Part shown: positions 1 through 6,814 of the stretch, one piece after another | Position numbering within the stretch: position 1 is the first letter of the stretch | Layout: each line of letters begins with the position of its first letter | Source of the DNA: Balneolaceae bacterium | GTDB taxonomy: Bacteria > Bacteroidota > Rhodothermia > Balneolales > Balneolaceae | NCBI GenBank assembly: GCA_007118525.1 | Contig: SKRK01000070.1 | Span: 1-6,814, forward strand | DNA length: 6,814 bases | Reading direction: 5' to 3' | Notes under the pieces: generated by a model | What the model was told of the DNA's origin: nothing | Seen by the model: the letters and a program-made list of their open reading frames with translations, nothing else | Database searches by the model: none | Program-made: the position numbers and the translations under genes

Positions 1-208
1 AATTCAAGGCCGGTCAATCTTCGTGCAGTAATTGGGTTCCTTTTCCATCCCCCATTGCCCACTGCCGGCTAGCGGAGGCACACTTCCTAATTAGCTCTTA
101 ACCTTAAATCACGTTAAATAAGAATAATTAGAAATATACAGGTAGATTATTTTATTTAGGTATAAAGAGAAAATCAAACAGATCGGGATAAATTAATCAC
201 AGGTGATT
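1..208. other. Non-coding leader upstream of ppdK
   Basis: No credible coding region or RNA gene is visible here. The first 80 bases are mixed to GC-rich and include a tandem heptamer-like tract (46-66) and a GC-rich motif with TGCC/GGCA ends (63-80). From about 90 to 208 the DNA becomes strongly A/T-rich, as expected for a promoter and 5' leader. A TATAAA lies at 161-166, but there is no good -35 at the proper distance. I also see no clear match to the Bacteroidota TAnnTTTG -7 element. The ppdK promoter is therefore likely within about 90-190 but cannot be pinned down by eye. Confidence 0.5.
46..66. repeat. Short degenerate tandem heptamer (CATTGCC-like)
   Basis: Three adjacent 7-base units can be read: CATCCCC (46-52), CATTGCC (53-59) and CACTGCC (60-66). 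Neighbouring units differ at one or two positions. The tract is short and could be chance. It directly abuts the TGCC/GGCA-ended motif at 63-80, which makes an intergenic repeat remnant plausible. Confidence 0.3.
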
Positions 209-2851
209 ATGGAGAATAGTAAAAATACCAAGTATGTATACAATTTTGGCGGTGGAGAAGCAGAAGGCAACAGGTCCATGAAGCAGCTCTTGGGTGGTAA
301 AGGGGCTAATCTTGCTGAAATGTCCTCTATTGGGTTACCGGTCCCGGCGGGTTTCACTATCTCTACAAAGGCGTGTCATCAGTATTCATCGGGCAATGGT
401 GAATGGCCTGCAGGACTAAAGGGAGAAGTCAAAAAAGGTATTGATTTCATTGAGAACAAGATGGAGATAATCTTTGGCGACTCAAAACATCCGCTTCTGC
501 TCTCTGTTCGATCCGGCGCAGCGGTATCCATGCCGGGAATGATGGATACAGTGCTCAATCTTGGTTTAAATGAACAGACGGTGGAAGCGCTTGCAAAGCA
601 TACGGGAAATGAAAGGTTTGCGTACGACAGCTACAGGCGATTTATCGATATGTTTGGAAACGTGGTGATGGGAATTTCTCACGATAAATTTGAATCCGTT
701 CTTCAAAAGCTAAAAGACGAAAAAGGGATTGAGAACGATACAGAACTTGACACAGACGATTTAAAAACTCTGGTAGATCGATATAAAGCCGTCTATCGAA
801 AAGCTACTGGTTTTATGTTTCCTGAAGATCCGGCCGAACAGCTTGAGCGATCTATTAATGCCGTGTTCGACTCCTGGAACAGCAGCCGGGCAATCAAATA
901 CAGGAAGATAAATAACATTACCGGGTTGCTGGGAACGGCTGTAAGTGTCCAGGCTATGGTGTATGGAAACATGGGAGATGACTCTGCTACCGGTGTCTGT
1001 TTTACAAGAAATCCGGCGACCGGAGAAAATAAACTATACGGTGAGTTTCTGATAAACGCTCAGGGCGAGGACGTTGTAGCCGGGATTCGTACTCCTAAAG
1101 ACATCTTTGAACTTGAACCCATAATGCCCGATGTATTCAAAGAGCTGATGTCATTTTCAGGCAAACTGGAGAAGCACTACGGCAACATGCAGGATATCGA
1201 ATTCACCGTTCAAAAAGGGGTGCTCTATATTCTTCAAACCAGAAATGGGAAACGAACCGGACAGGCGGCTCTTCGAATTGCTATAGAGATGGAAAATGAG
1301 GGCGTGATAAGCAAAAAAGATGCTGTTAGAAATCTTGTTGAACCAACCCATCTCGATCAGTTACTCCATCCCCAGATAGATCGAAATAGTGTTGACAGAA
1401 CCCTGGTTCTTGGGAGCGGACTGCCTGCGTCGCCCGGTGCGGCTGTCGGGAAAGTGGTCTTTAATTCGGATAAAGCTGAAAAAGCCAGAGAAAATGGTGA
1501 CCCTGTCATCCTGGTTCGTATTGAAACCAGCCCGGAAGATGTGGGCGGAATGTCGGCAGCTGAAGGAATTCTCACATCTCGAGGAGGCATGACCAGCCAC
1601 GCCGCTGTAGTTGCACGCGGCTGGGGCAAGCCCTGTGTGGCAGGATGCAGGGATATAGTGATCAACTACAAGAATAAATCATTTACCAACGGCACTAAGA
1701 CGATTAAGGAAGGCGATTGGATTTCAATTGACGGTACAACAGGTGATGTGATTGAAGGTAAAATGGATGTTGTAAAACCTGAACCGGACAAAAAATACAA
1801 GCTTTTTATGGAGTGGGTTGATCAATTTCGAGACATGGGCATAAGAACCAATGCCGACACTCCGGATGATGCTAAACGGGCGCTTGAATTTGGCGCAGAG
1901 GGAATCGGCCTGTGCCGAACAGAGCATATGTTCTTTGGTGAAGAGCGGATTAAGGCGATTCGGAAGATGATTATTTCCAACACGCTGGAAAAGCGCAAAA
2001 CCGCACTGAGTGAACTTTTGCCGTGGCAGAAAAAAGACTTCATGGAGATCTTCAGGGTAATGGATGGATTGCCGGTTACCGTTAGGCTGCTGGATCCGCC
2101 ACTGCACGAATTTCTCCCGGTTGAACAGGATGAGATCAAAAAAGTAGCCAAAGAGCTGGGTGTGGATGAAGCAAAGTTTGCACAAACTGTGCATGCGCTT
2201 CGTGAGGTCAACCCCATGCTTGGACATCGCGGCTGCCGGCTTGGAATTACATACCCCGAGATTACAGAGATGCAGACAAGGGCAATTCTGGAAGCGGCGG
2301 TAAGTTTACAGGAGGAGGGCATACATGTACTTCCCGAGATTATGGTTCCCCTGATAGGTACACCTCAGGAGTTTCACAACCAGAAAATGGTGATCGACAG
2401 AACTGCCGAAAAAGTGTTTTCTGAAATGGGTAAGTCGATAGAGTATAAAACCGGCACCATGATTGAGATACCGCGTGCAGCACTGGTAGCCGATCAAATT
2501 GCAGCAGAAGCGGAGTTTTTCTCTTTCGGAACCAACGATCTTACGCAGATGACTTATGGGTACAGCCGGGATGATGCCGGGAAGTTTCTTGCAGAATATG
2601 TACAGGAGGGTATCCTGCCGGAAGACCCGTTCAGGGTATTGGATATCGAAGGTGTTGGTCAGCTTATCACCTTGGCCACAGAAAGAGGGCGAAAGGAAAA
2701 ACCCGGCCTGAAAGTCGGAATTTGCGGAGAGCACGGCGGAGACCCGAAAAGCGTGGCATTCTGCTACAAACAGGGGCTCGATTATGTATCGTGCTCACCC
2801 TACAGGGTGCCCGTGGCCAGGCTGGCCGCTGCGCAGGCTGCGCTGGAGTGA
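209..2851 (+). CDS. ppdK: Pyruvate, phosphate dikinase (EC 2.7.9.1)
   Basis: A cytosolic enzyme that interconverts pyruvate + ATP + Pi and phosphoenolpyruvate + AMP + PPi, at the glycolysis/gluconeogenesis node. At 880 aa it has the normal full length. Residues 1 to about 350 are the ATP-grasp domain: [10 protein letters not shown] near residue 30, [17 protein letters not shown], and the nucleotide-site E331 and Q343-T-R345 (C. symbiosum E323, Q335, R337). The swivelling phosphohistidine domain has [13 protein letters not shown] with phospho-acceptor His464. Thr462, two residues before it, is the position phosphorylated by the PPDK regulatory protein in plants. The C-terminal PEP/pyruvate barrel has [28 protein letters not shown] and GICGEHGG with catalytic Cys839. 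I chose ATG 209 over the in-frame GTG at 203 because AGGTGA (201-206) looks like a ribosome-binding site that would overlap the GTG, although its spacing to the ATG is short. No regulatory-protein gene is adjacent. The identification is secure; the start is less so. Confidence 0.98.
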   Translation: MENSKNTKYVYNFGGGEAEGNRSMKQLLGGKGANLAEMSSIGLPVPAGFTISTKACHQYSSGNGEWPAGLKGEVKKGIDFIENKMEIIFGDSKHPLLLSVRSGAAVSMPGMMDTVLNLGLNEQTVEALAKHTGNERFAYDSYRRFIDMFGNVVMGISHDKFESVLQKLKDEKGIENDTELDTDDLKTLVDRYKAVYRKATGFMFPEDPAEQLERSINAVFDSWNSSRAIKYRKINNITGLLGTAVSVQAMVYGNMGDDSATGVCFTRNPATGENKLYGEFLINAQGEDVVAGIRTPKDIFELEPIMPDVFKELMSFSGKLEKHYGNMQDIEFTVQKGVLYILQTRNGKRTGQAALRIAIEMENEGVISKKDAVRNLVEPTHLDQLLHPQIDRNSVDRTLVLGSGLPASPGAAVGKVVFNSDKAEKARENGDPVILVRIETSPEDVGGMSAAEGILTSRGGMTSHAAVVARGWGKPCVAGCRDIVINYKNKSFTNGTKTIKEGDWISIDGTTGDVIEGKMDVVKPEPDKKYKLFMEWVDQFRDMGIRTNADTPDDAKRALEFGAEGIGLCRTEHMFFGEERIKAIRKMIISNTLEKRKTALSELLPWQKKDFMEIFRVMDGLPVTVRLLDPPLHEFLPVEQDEIKKVAKELGVDEAKFAQTVHALREVNPMLGHRGCRLGITYPEITEMQTRAILEAAVSLQEEGIHVLPEIMVPLIGTPQEFHNQKMVIDRTAEKVFSEMGKSIEYKTGTMIEIPRAALVADQIAAEAEFFSFGTNDLTQMTYGYSRDDAGKFLAEYVQEGILPEDPFRVLDIEGVGQLITLATERGRKEKPGLKVGICGEHGGDPKSVAFCYKQGLDYVSCSPYRVPVARLAAAQAALE

Positions 2852-2855
2852 TTCT

Positions 2856-3563
2856 CTACTGATTGCTGATACGATGTCGAATCACATCCTCAAGAGGCAC
2901 ACCCTGCCCACGCTCCTGCTGGAGGCGCTCAATGAGGGATGTGGTTAATCCGATTCTCTGCATACGGATAAGCTGCTCGGGAGTAACATCACGATATCCA
3001 AGATCGTGCACATTGCTTGTATAGTGCGCGGTTACACCGGCCCGGCGCAGCTGGATATATTCATCAAGGGTCAAATCGTATCCAAGCTCTATCATCATGG
3101 CCATAAATGTAGAAGTAATATTCGCATTTGCCAGACGCACGGCATCATCTAACGTCAACCCCTCAAAACCGAGAGCCCTCACATTTGATATAAATGTAGC
3201 TGTTACGCCCTGGCTGCGCAGCTCTCTCAGGTCGTCGTGATTCAGATCCGCATAGCCCATTTCAACCATGCGGCTATTCATCCGGTTCAGAAGATCTTCA
3301 CTGGGTTGCTGTATATTAAATGCAGTTTGGCTTATTGCATTAAAAGGGTTCAGTGAGATGTTGCCAATCCCCTTAAAAAAATAGGATCCAAAAAGAACAA
3401 TAATGATAACCAGGAAAATCGTTCGGCCCGGATTTCCGCCGGTCGTCTCCTCTTTTTCTGTTTTTTCACTGTTTTTCCGCTCGGCTCTTGATAAAAAATC
3501 ATCCAGAGGATCTTCACCTGATCCTTTCAGATTGTTTTTAAAATTCTTGTTCCGGCTTTTCAT
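2856..3563 (-). CDS. Single-pass membrane protein with 28-29-residue C-terminal repeats, function unknown
   Basis: I do not recognise a named family for this 235-aa protein. Residues 1-47 are hydrophilic and highly charged (many Lys, Glu, Asp). Residues 48-63 (TIFLVIIIVLFGSYFF) form one membrane span. There is no signal cleavage site or lipobox, so it is probably anchored with the N-terminus in the cytoplasm and the rest outside. Residues 102-216 are four repeats starting at M102, L131, L160 and L188, with a partial fifth from about 217. The consensus is roughly LG(Y/F)xxLTxD(D/E)xIRLRxxGVTxxFxSNVxx, probably two helices per unit. Similar units with the pattern GYxxLTxDxLIxLRxHGVT occur, from general knowledge, in the C-terminal parts of some BlaR1-like M56 peptidases and other membrane proteins, which suggests a sensing or protein-binding role; this is inference. 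An in-frame stop (TAA, complement of 3576-3578) precedes ATG 3563, so this is the first available start. The gene converges on ppdK with a 4-base gap and is divergent from the M28 gene. Confidence 0.82.
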   Translation of the reverse strand: MKSRNKNFKNNLKGSGEDPLDDFLSRAERKNSEKTEKEETTGGNPGRTIFLVIIIVLFGSYFFKGIGNISLNPFNAISQTAFNIQQPSEDLLNRMNSRMVEMGYADLNHDDLRELRSQGVTATFISNVRALGFEGLTLDDAVRLANANITSTFMAMMIELGYDLTLDEYIQLRRAGVTAHYTSNVHDLGYRDVTPEQLIRMQRIGLTTSLIERLQQERGQGVPLEDVIRHRISNQ

Positions 3564-3653
3564 CTCAACTTTTCTTTACTTTGTTAACCTGATCAAATAT
3601 CCGTTATTTTGTAGAAATTAACTATAGATAACATAATGTAGTACGGTATCTTA

Positions 3654-3691
3654 TCGATTCAGTTTCGATTCATTTAGAATTAATGTTCGAT
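3654..3691. promoter_or_regulatory. Phased TCGAT motif cluster in divergent intergenic region (candidate operator)
   Basis: TCGAT occurs at 3654-3658, 3665-3669 and 3687-3691, so the starts are 11 and 22 bases apart, close to one and two helical turns. The first two copies lie in an 11-base tandem direct repeat, TCGATTCAGTT then TCGATTCATTT (10 of 11 identical). The outer copies are also part of a 7-base inverted repeat, TTATCGA (3651-3657) and TCGATAA (3687-3693). The cluster lies 58 bases before the M28 ATG and about 90 bases upstream of the repeat-protein start. It could serve either or both divergent genes. The regulator is unknown. Confidence 0.35.
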
Positions 3692-3748
3692 AAAAACCGC
3701 CCTGCCTTTTTTGAAGCATAAACCATTAAATATCAACGAAGACAACAC

Positions 3749-4717
3749 ATGCCACTAAAATCTCTTTTAAAATTCCTGCTGCTGCCCCTGTTATTATTTT
3801 CATTTTCATGCACACCCGACACAGCTACCTATGATGTTGTTGACAGAAATCAGCTCCTGGACGACCTTCAATATCTCTCATCTGACGAACTGGAGGGGCG
3901 AAAAACAGGAACCGAGGGCAGCCGAATGGCGCAAGAGTATATTATTGAACGGTTCAATACTCTTGGCCTCGGGATGTTCGGCGAGAGCTACAAACACCTG
4001 TTCGATCACACCAATCAACGAACAGGCGAAGAGTTTATCGATGCCGTAAACCTGATTGCATACATTGAGGGAAGCGATCAGCCTGAGCGCTACATCGTGG
4101 TTACGGCACATTACGACCATCTTGGCGTTCAGGATGGCGAAATCTATAACGGTGCCGATGATAACGCCTCAGGGACAGGAGGGTTGATGGCAGCTGCCCG
4201 ATATTTCACAGACAATCAGCCCCAAAACAGCATCATCTTTATCGCTTTTGATGCCGAAGAGCAGGGCCTTGGAGGTGCGTGGCATTTTGTTGAAAATCCG
4301 GTTGTGCCGCTTGATCAAATCGTTCTGAATGTGAATATGGACATGATCAGCAACAACTTTGAAAATGAACTTTATGCTGTGGGCACCTACCACTATCCCT
4401 TTTTAAAACCATTGATAGAGGAGTACACAGCCGGAGCCCCTGTGGATGTTTTGTTCGGATTTGACTCGGACGAATGGGATCAGGACTGGACAATGGCATC
4501 AGATCACGGGCCGTTTCATCAGAAAGGCATTCCTTTTGTCTATTTTGGAGTTGAGGATCACCCACATTATCACGCTCCTACGGATACGTTTGAAAACACC
4601 AATCCGGAGTTTTATATAGACGCTGTGATAACAATCATTGGCGTGATAGAAGGGCTAGATTTACGATTGAATGAGGTGGAAGAAGCATCACAAACCGAAC
4701 AGGTCCCTTCAGAATAA
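3749..4717 (+). CDS. M28 family zinc metallopeptidase, lipoprotein
   Basis: A 322-aa predicted exported aminopeptidase-like enzyme of the M28 (aminopeptidase S/Y) family. The N-terminus is a lipoprotein signal: Lys4/Lys8, a Leu-rich core, then FSFSC with lipidation Cys21, which places it on the cell envelope. The full co-catalytic zinc set is visible by comparison with Aeromonas aminopeptidase: His121 in TAHYDHLG (with Asp123), bridging Asp137 in GADDNASG, general base Glu170 and ligand Glu171 in DAEEQGL, Asp198 in NMDM, and His275 in HYHAPTDT. All residues needed for activity are therefore present. No PA domain is seen, and the last ~14 residues are an acidic tail. A TAA at 3719-3721 is the nearest in-frame upstream stop and no other ATG lies between, so ATG 3749 is well supported. 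The next gene starts 17 bases after the stop, suggesting one transcript. Substrate is unknown; amino-terminal peptide trimming is the family expectation. Confidence 0.93.
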   Translation: MPLKSLLKFLLLPLLLFSFSCTPDTATYDVVDRNQLLDDLQYLSSDELEGRKTGTEGSRMAQEYIIERFNTLGLGMFGESYKHLFDHTNQRTGEEFIDAVNLIAYIEGSDQPERYIVVTAHYDHLGVQDGEIYNGADDNASGTGGLMAAARYFTDNQPQNSIIFIAFDAEEQGLGGAWHFVENPVVPLDQIVLNVNMDMISNNFENELYAVGTYHYPFLKPLIEEYTAGAPVDVLFGFDSDEWDQDWTMASDHGPFHQKGIPFVYFGVEDHPHYHAPTDTFENTNPEFYIDAVITIIGVIEGLDLRLNEVEEASQTEQVPSE

Positions 4718-4734
4718 CTGAGTTGTAACATAAC

Positions 4735-5439
4735 ATGTTCAGATTCATCAAACGATGGCTTCCGGCCAAAGATGAGGTCACAAAACCAAAAGCGGTTGCA
4801 AAGCAGGCTATTGAAATGCTTCGCCGTGAATATACCGGTCTGCCCCTGCTGGAAAGTAATGTGGAAGCAAATCCGATTGCTCAATTCACAAACTGGTTTG
4901 ATGAAGCCCTGAAGCAGATCAAAGATGACCCGAACGCCATGATTCTCTCCACTGCTGATGCTGAAGGCAGGCCGTCATCGCGAACTGTACTATTAAAAGG
5001 GTACAATGAGGAGGGTTTTATATTCTATACAAATTATGAAAGCCGGAAAGCCCTGCAAATAGCTGAGAATCCGAATGTATCTATCACGTTCTACTGGCCG
5101 GAATTGATGCGGCAGGTACACATTGAAGGAGTGGCTGAAAAAGTATCAGCTGAACTTTCGGACGCCTACTTTAAAACACGGCCCGAAGGCAGTAAAATAT
5201 CAGCCTGGGCAACGTATCAAAGCAGGCCGGTCTCATCGCGTGATGAATTTGAAAACAGGCGTAAGGAAATAGAGGATAAATTTATAGGTAAAGAGATTAC
5301 AAGGCCGCCAACCTGGGGTGGCTACATTATAAAACCAAAGCGAATAGAGTTCTGGCAGGGTCGCCTGAACCGACTGCACGATCGAATATGTTATACAAAT
5401 TCGGAGGAGATTTGGAAAATAATTCGACTATCTCCATAG
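4735..5439 (+). CDS. pdxH: Pyridoxine/pyridoxamine 5'-phosphate oxidase (EC 1.4.3.5)
   Basis: An FMN-dependent cytosolic oxidase that converts pyridoxine or pyridoxamine 5'-phosphate into pyridoxal 5'-phosphate, in B6 synthesis and salvage. The 234-aa protein aligns over its whole length with E. coli PdxH. Visible are LRREY near residue 29, ANPIAQFTNWFDEA, the FMN-binding stretch with R83-TVLLK88 and S103-R104-K105, QVHIEG, SRPVSSR, FWQG, and the signature R213-L-H215-D-R (E. coli Arg197/His199). The end (EEIWKIIRLSP) matches the usual family end (AWKIDRLAP in E. coli), so the gene is intact. The N-terminus is about 16 residues longer than in E. coli and is Lys/Arg-rich. An internal ATG at 4816 (Met28) would give a shorter protein starting right before LRREY. 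ATG 4735 is the first possible start because TAA at 4726-4728 is in frame. It lies 17 bases after the M28 peptidase gene, probably as the second gene of its transcript. No Shine-Dalgarno sequence is evident. Confidence 0.97.
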   Translation: MFRFIKRWLPAKDEVTKPKAVAKQAIEMLRREYTGLPLLESNVEANPIAQFTNWFDEALKQIKDDPNAMILSTADAEGRPSSRTVLLKGYNEEGFIFYTNYESRKALQIAENPNVSITFYWPELMRQVHIEGVAEKVSAELSDAYFKTRPEGSKISAWATYQSRPVSSRDEFENRRKEIEDKFIGKEITRPPTWGGYIIKPKRIEFWQGRLNRLHDRICYTNSEEIWKIIRLSP

Positions 5440-5627
5440 TGGAGTTTGAGAAGTTATGAGGTGTTGTTTACATTTATCTGTAGTAGAAATAGTATAGTAA
5501 ACGAGAGATATAAAGAATGGGAGAGTAGGTTTAGAGTTATGAACCATCGGTTTGCGTTGATCTCAGTTAACTGAAAACGAGCAGTTAACACTCTATACAT
5601 GCATACAACAACGTGTAAAATCCGGTC
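5440..5627. other. Intergenic region between pdxH and cfa with repeat elements
   Basis: This 188-base A/T-rich stretch has no credible gene. It contains a possible weak hairpin, GTTTAC (5466-5471) with GTAAAC (5497-5502), extendable by two pairs (one G-T) but with a 25-base loop and no T-run. It also holds the GTTAAC repeat element described separately. TAGGTTTA (5526-5533) and TCGGTTTG (5547-5554) each match the Bacteroidota -7 consensus TAnnTTTG at all but one of its six specified bases. Neither has a TTG at the right distance upstream, so a cfa promoter here is likely but not located. Confidence 0.4.
5564..5589. repeat. GTTAAC inverted/direct repeat upstream of cfa
   Basis: CAGTTAACTG (5564-5573) is a perfect 10-base palindrome. 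CAGTTAAC recurs at 5582-5589, exactly 18 bases after its first copy. GTTAACTG (5566-5573) and CAGTTAAC (5582-5589) also form a perfect 8-base inverted repeat around an 8-base loop. The element lies 38 bases before the cfa ATG, a position suited to an operator or to a hairpin in the 5' leader. There is no U-tract, so a terminator is unlikely. Confidence 0.4.
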
Positions 5628-6785
5628 ATGAAAGCAAAAGAGAAGATTGTTCAGTTACTTGCAAAAGCGAACATCCAGGTTAATGGAGATCTGCCCTGGG
5701 ACATAAAAGTCCACAATACCGACCTGTATAATCGATTGATTCGTTACGGTCCGCTCGGTCTTGGCGAATCTTATATGGATGGATGGTGGGATACAGATTC
5801 ACTCGATCAGTTTTTCTATAGAATACTGAAGGCTGATCTTGAGAAACACACAGACTACTCGCCCGGTACCACACTTCTATATTTACGATCGATTCTAAGC
5901 AACCTGCAAAATAAAAATAGGGCTTTTCATATAGGTGAGCGCCATTACGACATAGGCAACGACCTTTACAAAGCCATGCTCGACAGGCGAATGGTTTATA
6001 CCTGTGCTTATTGGAAAAATGCAGATAATCTGGACGAAGCTCAGGAAGCCAAACTGGAACTGGTTTGCCGGAAACTTGGATTAAAAGAGGGGCGGAAGGT
6101 GCTGGATATCGGTTGTGGATGGGGCAGTTTTGCAAAATATGCAGCTGAAAATTATGGTGCAGAAGTAACCGGCATCACCGTTTCGAAAGAGCAGGTGGAG
6201 CTTGGAACGGAGCTTTGCAAGGGTTTACCTGTTCAATTCAGGCTTCAGGATTATAGAGAGCTTGATGAAACGTTCGATCACATTGTCTCACTCGGGATGA
6301 TCGAACATGTGGGTTATAAAAATTACAGGGAGTACTTCAGAATAATAAAAAACAGCCTATCTGATAAGGGAACCTTTGTACTTCAAACCATTGGAAGCAA
6401 CTACCCGGTTTTAAACACAGATCCCTGGATTCACAAATATATCTTTCCCAATTCAATGATACCGTCTATATCGCAACTCTCCGATGCTTTTGAAGATCGT
6501 CTGGTGATGGAAGACTGGCAAAATTTCGGAGTGGATTACGACAAAACCCTTATGGCATGGTTCAGTAATTTTAACAGAGAGTGGAGCACGCTTCAGAAGA
6601 GCTACTCCGAACGATTCTATCGCATGTGGAAATACTACCTGCTGATGAGTGCCGGAAGTTTCAGGACACGAAAAAACCAGCTCTGGCAGGTTGTATTTAC
6701 CAAAGCAGGCCTGCCGAATGGATATAGACTGCCAAAAGGCAGACTACATCTCAGGTCTAAATCCGGACAACTTACCCGCATTTAA
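5628..6785 (+). CDS. cfa: Cyclopropane-fatty-acyl-phospholipid synthase (EC 2.1.1.79)
   Basis: Transfers the methyl group of S-adenosylmethionine to cis double bonds of membrane phospholipid acyl chains, forming cyclopropane rings that stabilise the membrane. At 385 aa it is full length and matches E. coli Cfa (382 aa) closely. Residues 1 to about 90 are the lipid-binding N-terminal domain (GPLGLGESYMDGWWD). HYDIGNDLY and the SAM-site glycine loop V158-LDIGCGWG166 follow. Of the E. coli bicarbonate-site residues, Cys139 (here C126), Glu239 (E226), Ile268 (I255) and Tyr317 (Y304) are kept, but His266 is Gln253. Spacing from C126 to Y304 is identical to E. coli, so the match is unambiguous. E. 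coli Cys354, which is not essential, is Ser341. In-frame TAA at 5616-5618 makes ATG 5628 the first available start; no Shine-Dalgarno sequence is visible. It stands 188 bases from pdxH and so is probably transcribed on its own, perhaps under stress control as in other bacteria; that is inference. Confidence 0.97.
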   Translation: MKAKEKIVQLLAKANIQVNGDLPWDIKVHNTDLYNRLIRYGPLGLGESYMDGWWDTDSLDQFFYRILKADLEKHTDYSPGTTLLYLRSILSNLQNKNRAFHIGERHYDIGNDLYKAMLDRRMVYTCAYWKNADNLDEAQEAKLELVCRKLGLKEGRKVLDIGCGWGSFAKYAAENYGAEVTGITVSKEQVELGTELCKGLPVQFRLQDYRELDETFDHIVSLGMIEHVGYKNYREYFRIIKNSLSDKGTFVLQTIGSNYPVLNTDPWIHKYIFPNSMIPSISQLSDAFEDRLVMEDWQNFGVDYDKTLMAWFSNFNREWSTLQKSYSERFYRMWKYYLLMSAGSFRTRKNQLWQVVFTKAGLPNGYRLPKGRLHLRSKSGQLTRI

Positions 6786-6814
6786 GCTTTATACCGGTAT
6801 GGTAAATGCTTGAT

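Noticed and set aside
161..166. TATAAA as a -10 element for ppdK
   Set aside because: The sequence about 17 bases upstream does not resemble a -35 element, and the region is A/T-rich enough for this hexamer to occur by chance.
1724..2227. Minus-strand open frame of 167 codons inside ppdK
   Set aside because: It lies entirely within the well-conserved ppdK barrel region, has no recognisable domain, and overlaps another minus-strand open frame (1822-2322). It is a shadow of the real gene.
3878..4120. Minus-strand open frame inside the M28 peptidase gene
   Set aside because: It is covered by a gene with all its catalytic residues, and has no recognisable motif or upstream signals of its own.
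5463..5505. Terminator hairpin after pdxH (GTTTAC/GTAAAC)
   Set aside because: The stem is short and A/T-rich, the loop is 25 bases, and no T-run follows. It does not look like an intrinsic terminator.
5539..5574. Possible 11-codon leader peptide (MNHRFALISVN) before cfa
   Set aside because: It ends inside the GTTAAC repeat, which hints at attenuation. There is no ribosome-binding site, no run of regulatory codons and no terminator hairpin, so it is most likely chance.
5680..6135. Minus-strand open frame of 151 codons inside cfa
   Set aside because: It is opposite the strongly conserved N-terminal and SAM-binding parts of Cfa, is rich in Pro, Cys, Arg and His as shadow frames often are, and has no known domain.
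6791..6800. Palindrome ATACCGGTAT just after cfa
   Set aside because: It is only 10 bases with no loop and no T-run. It may be half of something beyond the window, but it cannot be judged from 29 bases.

Overview
The window looks like chromosomal DNA of a Gram-negative bacterium of the Bacteroidota / Balneolota / Rhodothermota group. This is an inference from protein style and from mostly absent Shine-Dalgarno sequences, not from a marker gene. In support, there is a lipoprotein M28 peptidase with a short lipobox signal, a PdxH with the NRLHDR form of its C-terminal signature, and A/T-rich leaders with no convincing E. coli-type promoter. I see no rRNA, tRNA, CRISPR array, insertion sequence, integrase, phage gene or toxin-antitoxin pair.

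Layout: an upstream non-coding stretch (1-208) carries a short tandem heptamer tract and a TGCC/GGCA-ended GC-rich motif. It leads into ppdK (209-2851, +), a complete pyruvate phosphate dikinase. Four bases after its stop lies the end of a convergent gene on the minus strand (2856-3563). That gene encodes a single-pass membrane protein of unknown function whose C-terminal half is made of four to five 28-29-residue repeats. A divergent intergenic region of 185 bases (3564-3748) carries three TCGAT motifs spaced 11 and 22 bases apart. It separates the repeat protein from a plus-strand pair: an M28 metallopeptidase lipoprotein (3749-4717) and pdxH (4735-5439), 17 bases apart and probably co-transcribed. 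After a 188-base gap with a GTTAAC-containing inverted repeat comes cfa (5628-6785, +), a full-length cyclopropane-fatty-acyl-phospholipid synthase. The last 29 bases hold no recognisable gene.

The genes do not form one obvious pathway. PpdK interconverts pyruvate and phosphoenolpyruvate, PdxH makes the cofactor pyridoxal 5'-phosphate, Cfa modifies membrane lipids, and the M28 protein trims peptides outside the cytoplasm. I found no clearly new multi-gene system. The observations most worth following are the membrane-anchored repeat protein with its phased TCGAT intergenic region, the glutamine that replaces the bicarbonate-binding histidine of Cfa, and the repeat element in the cfa leader.
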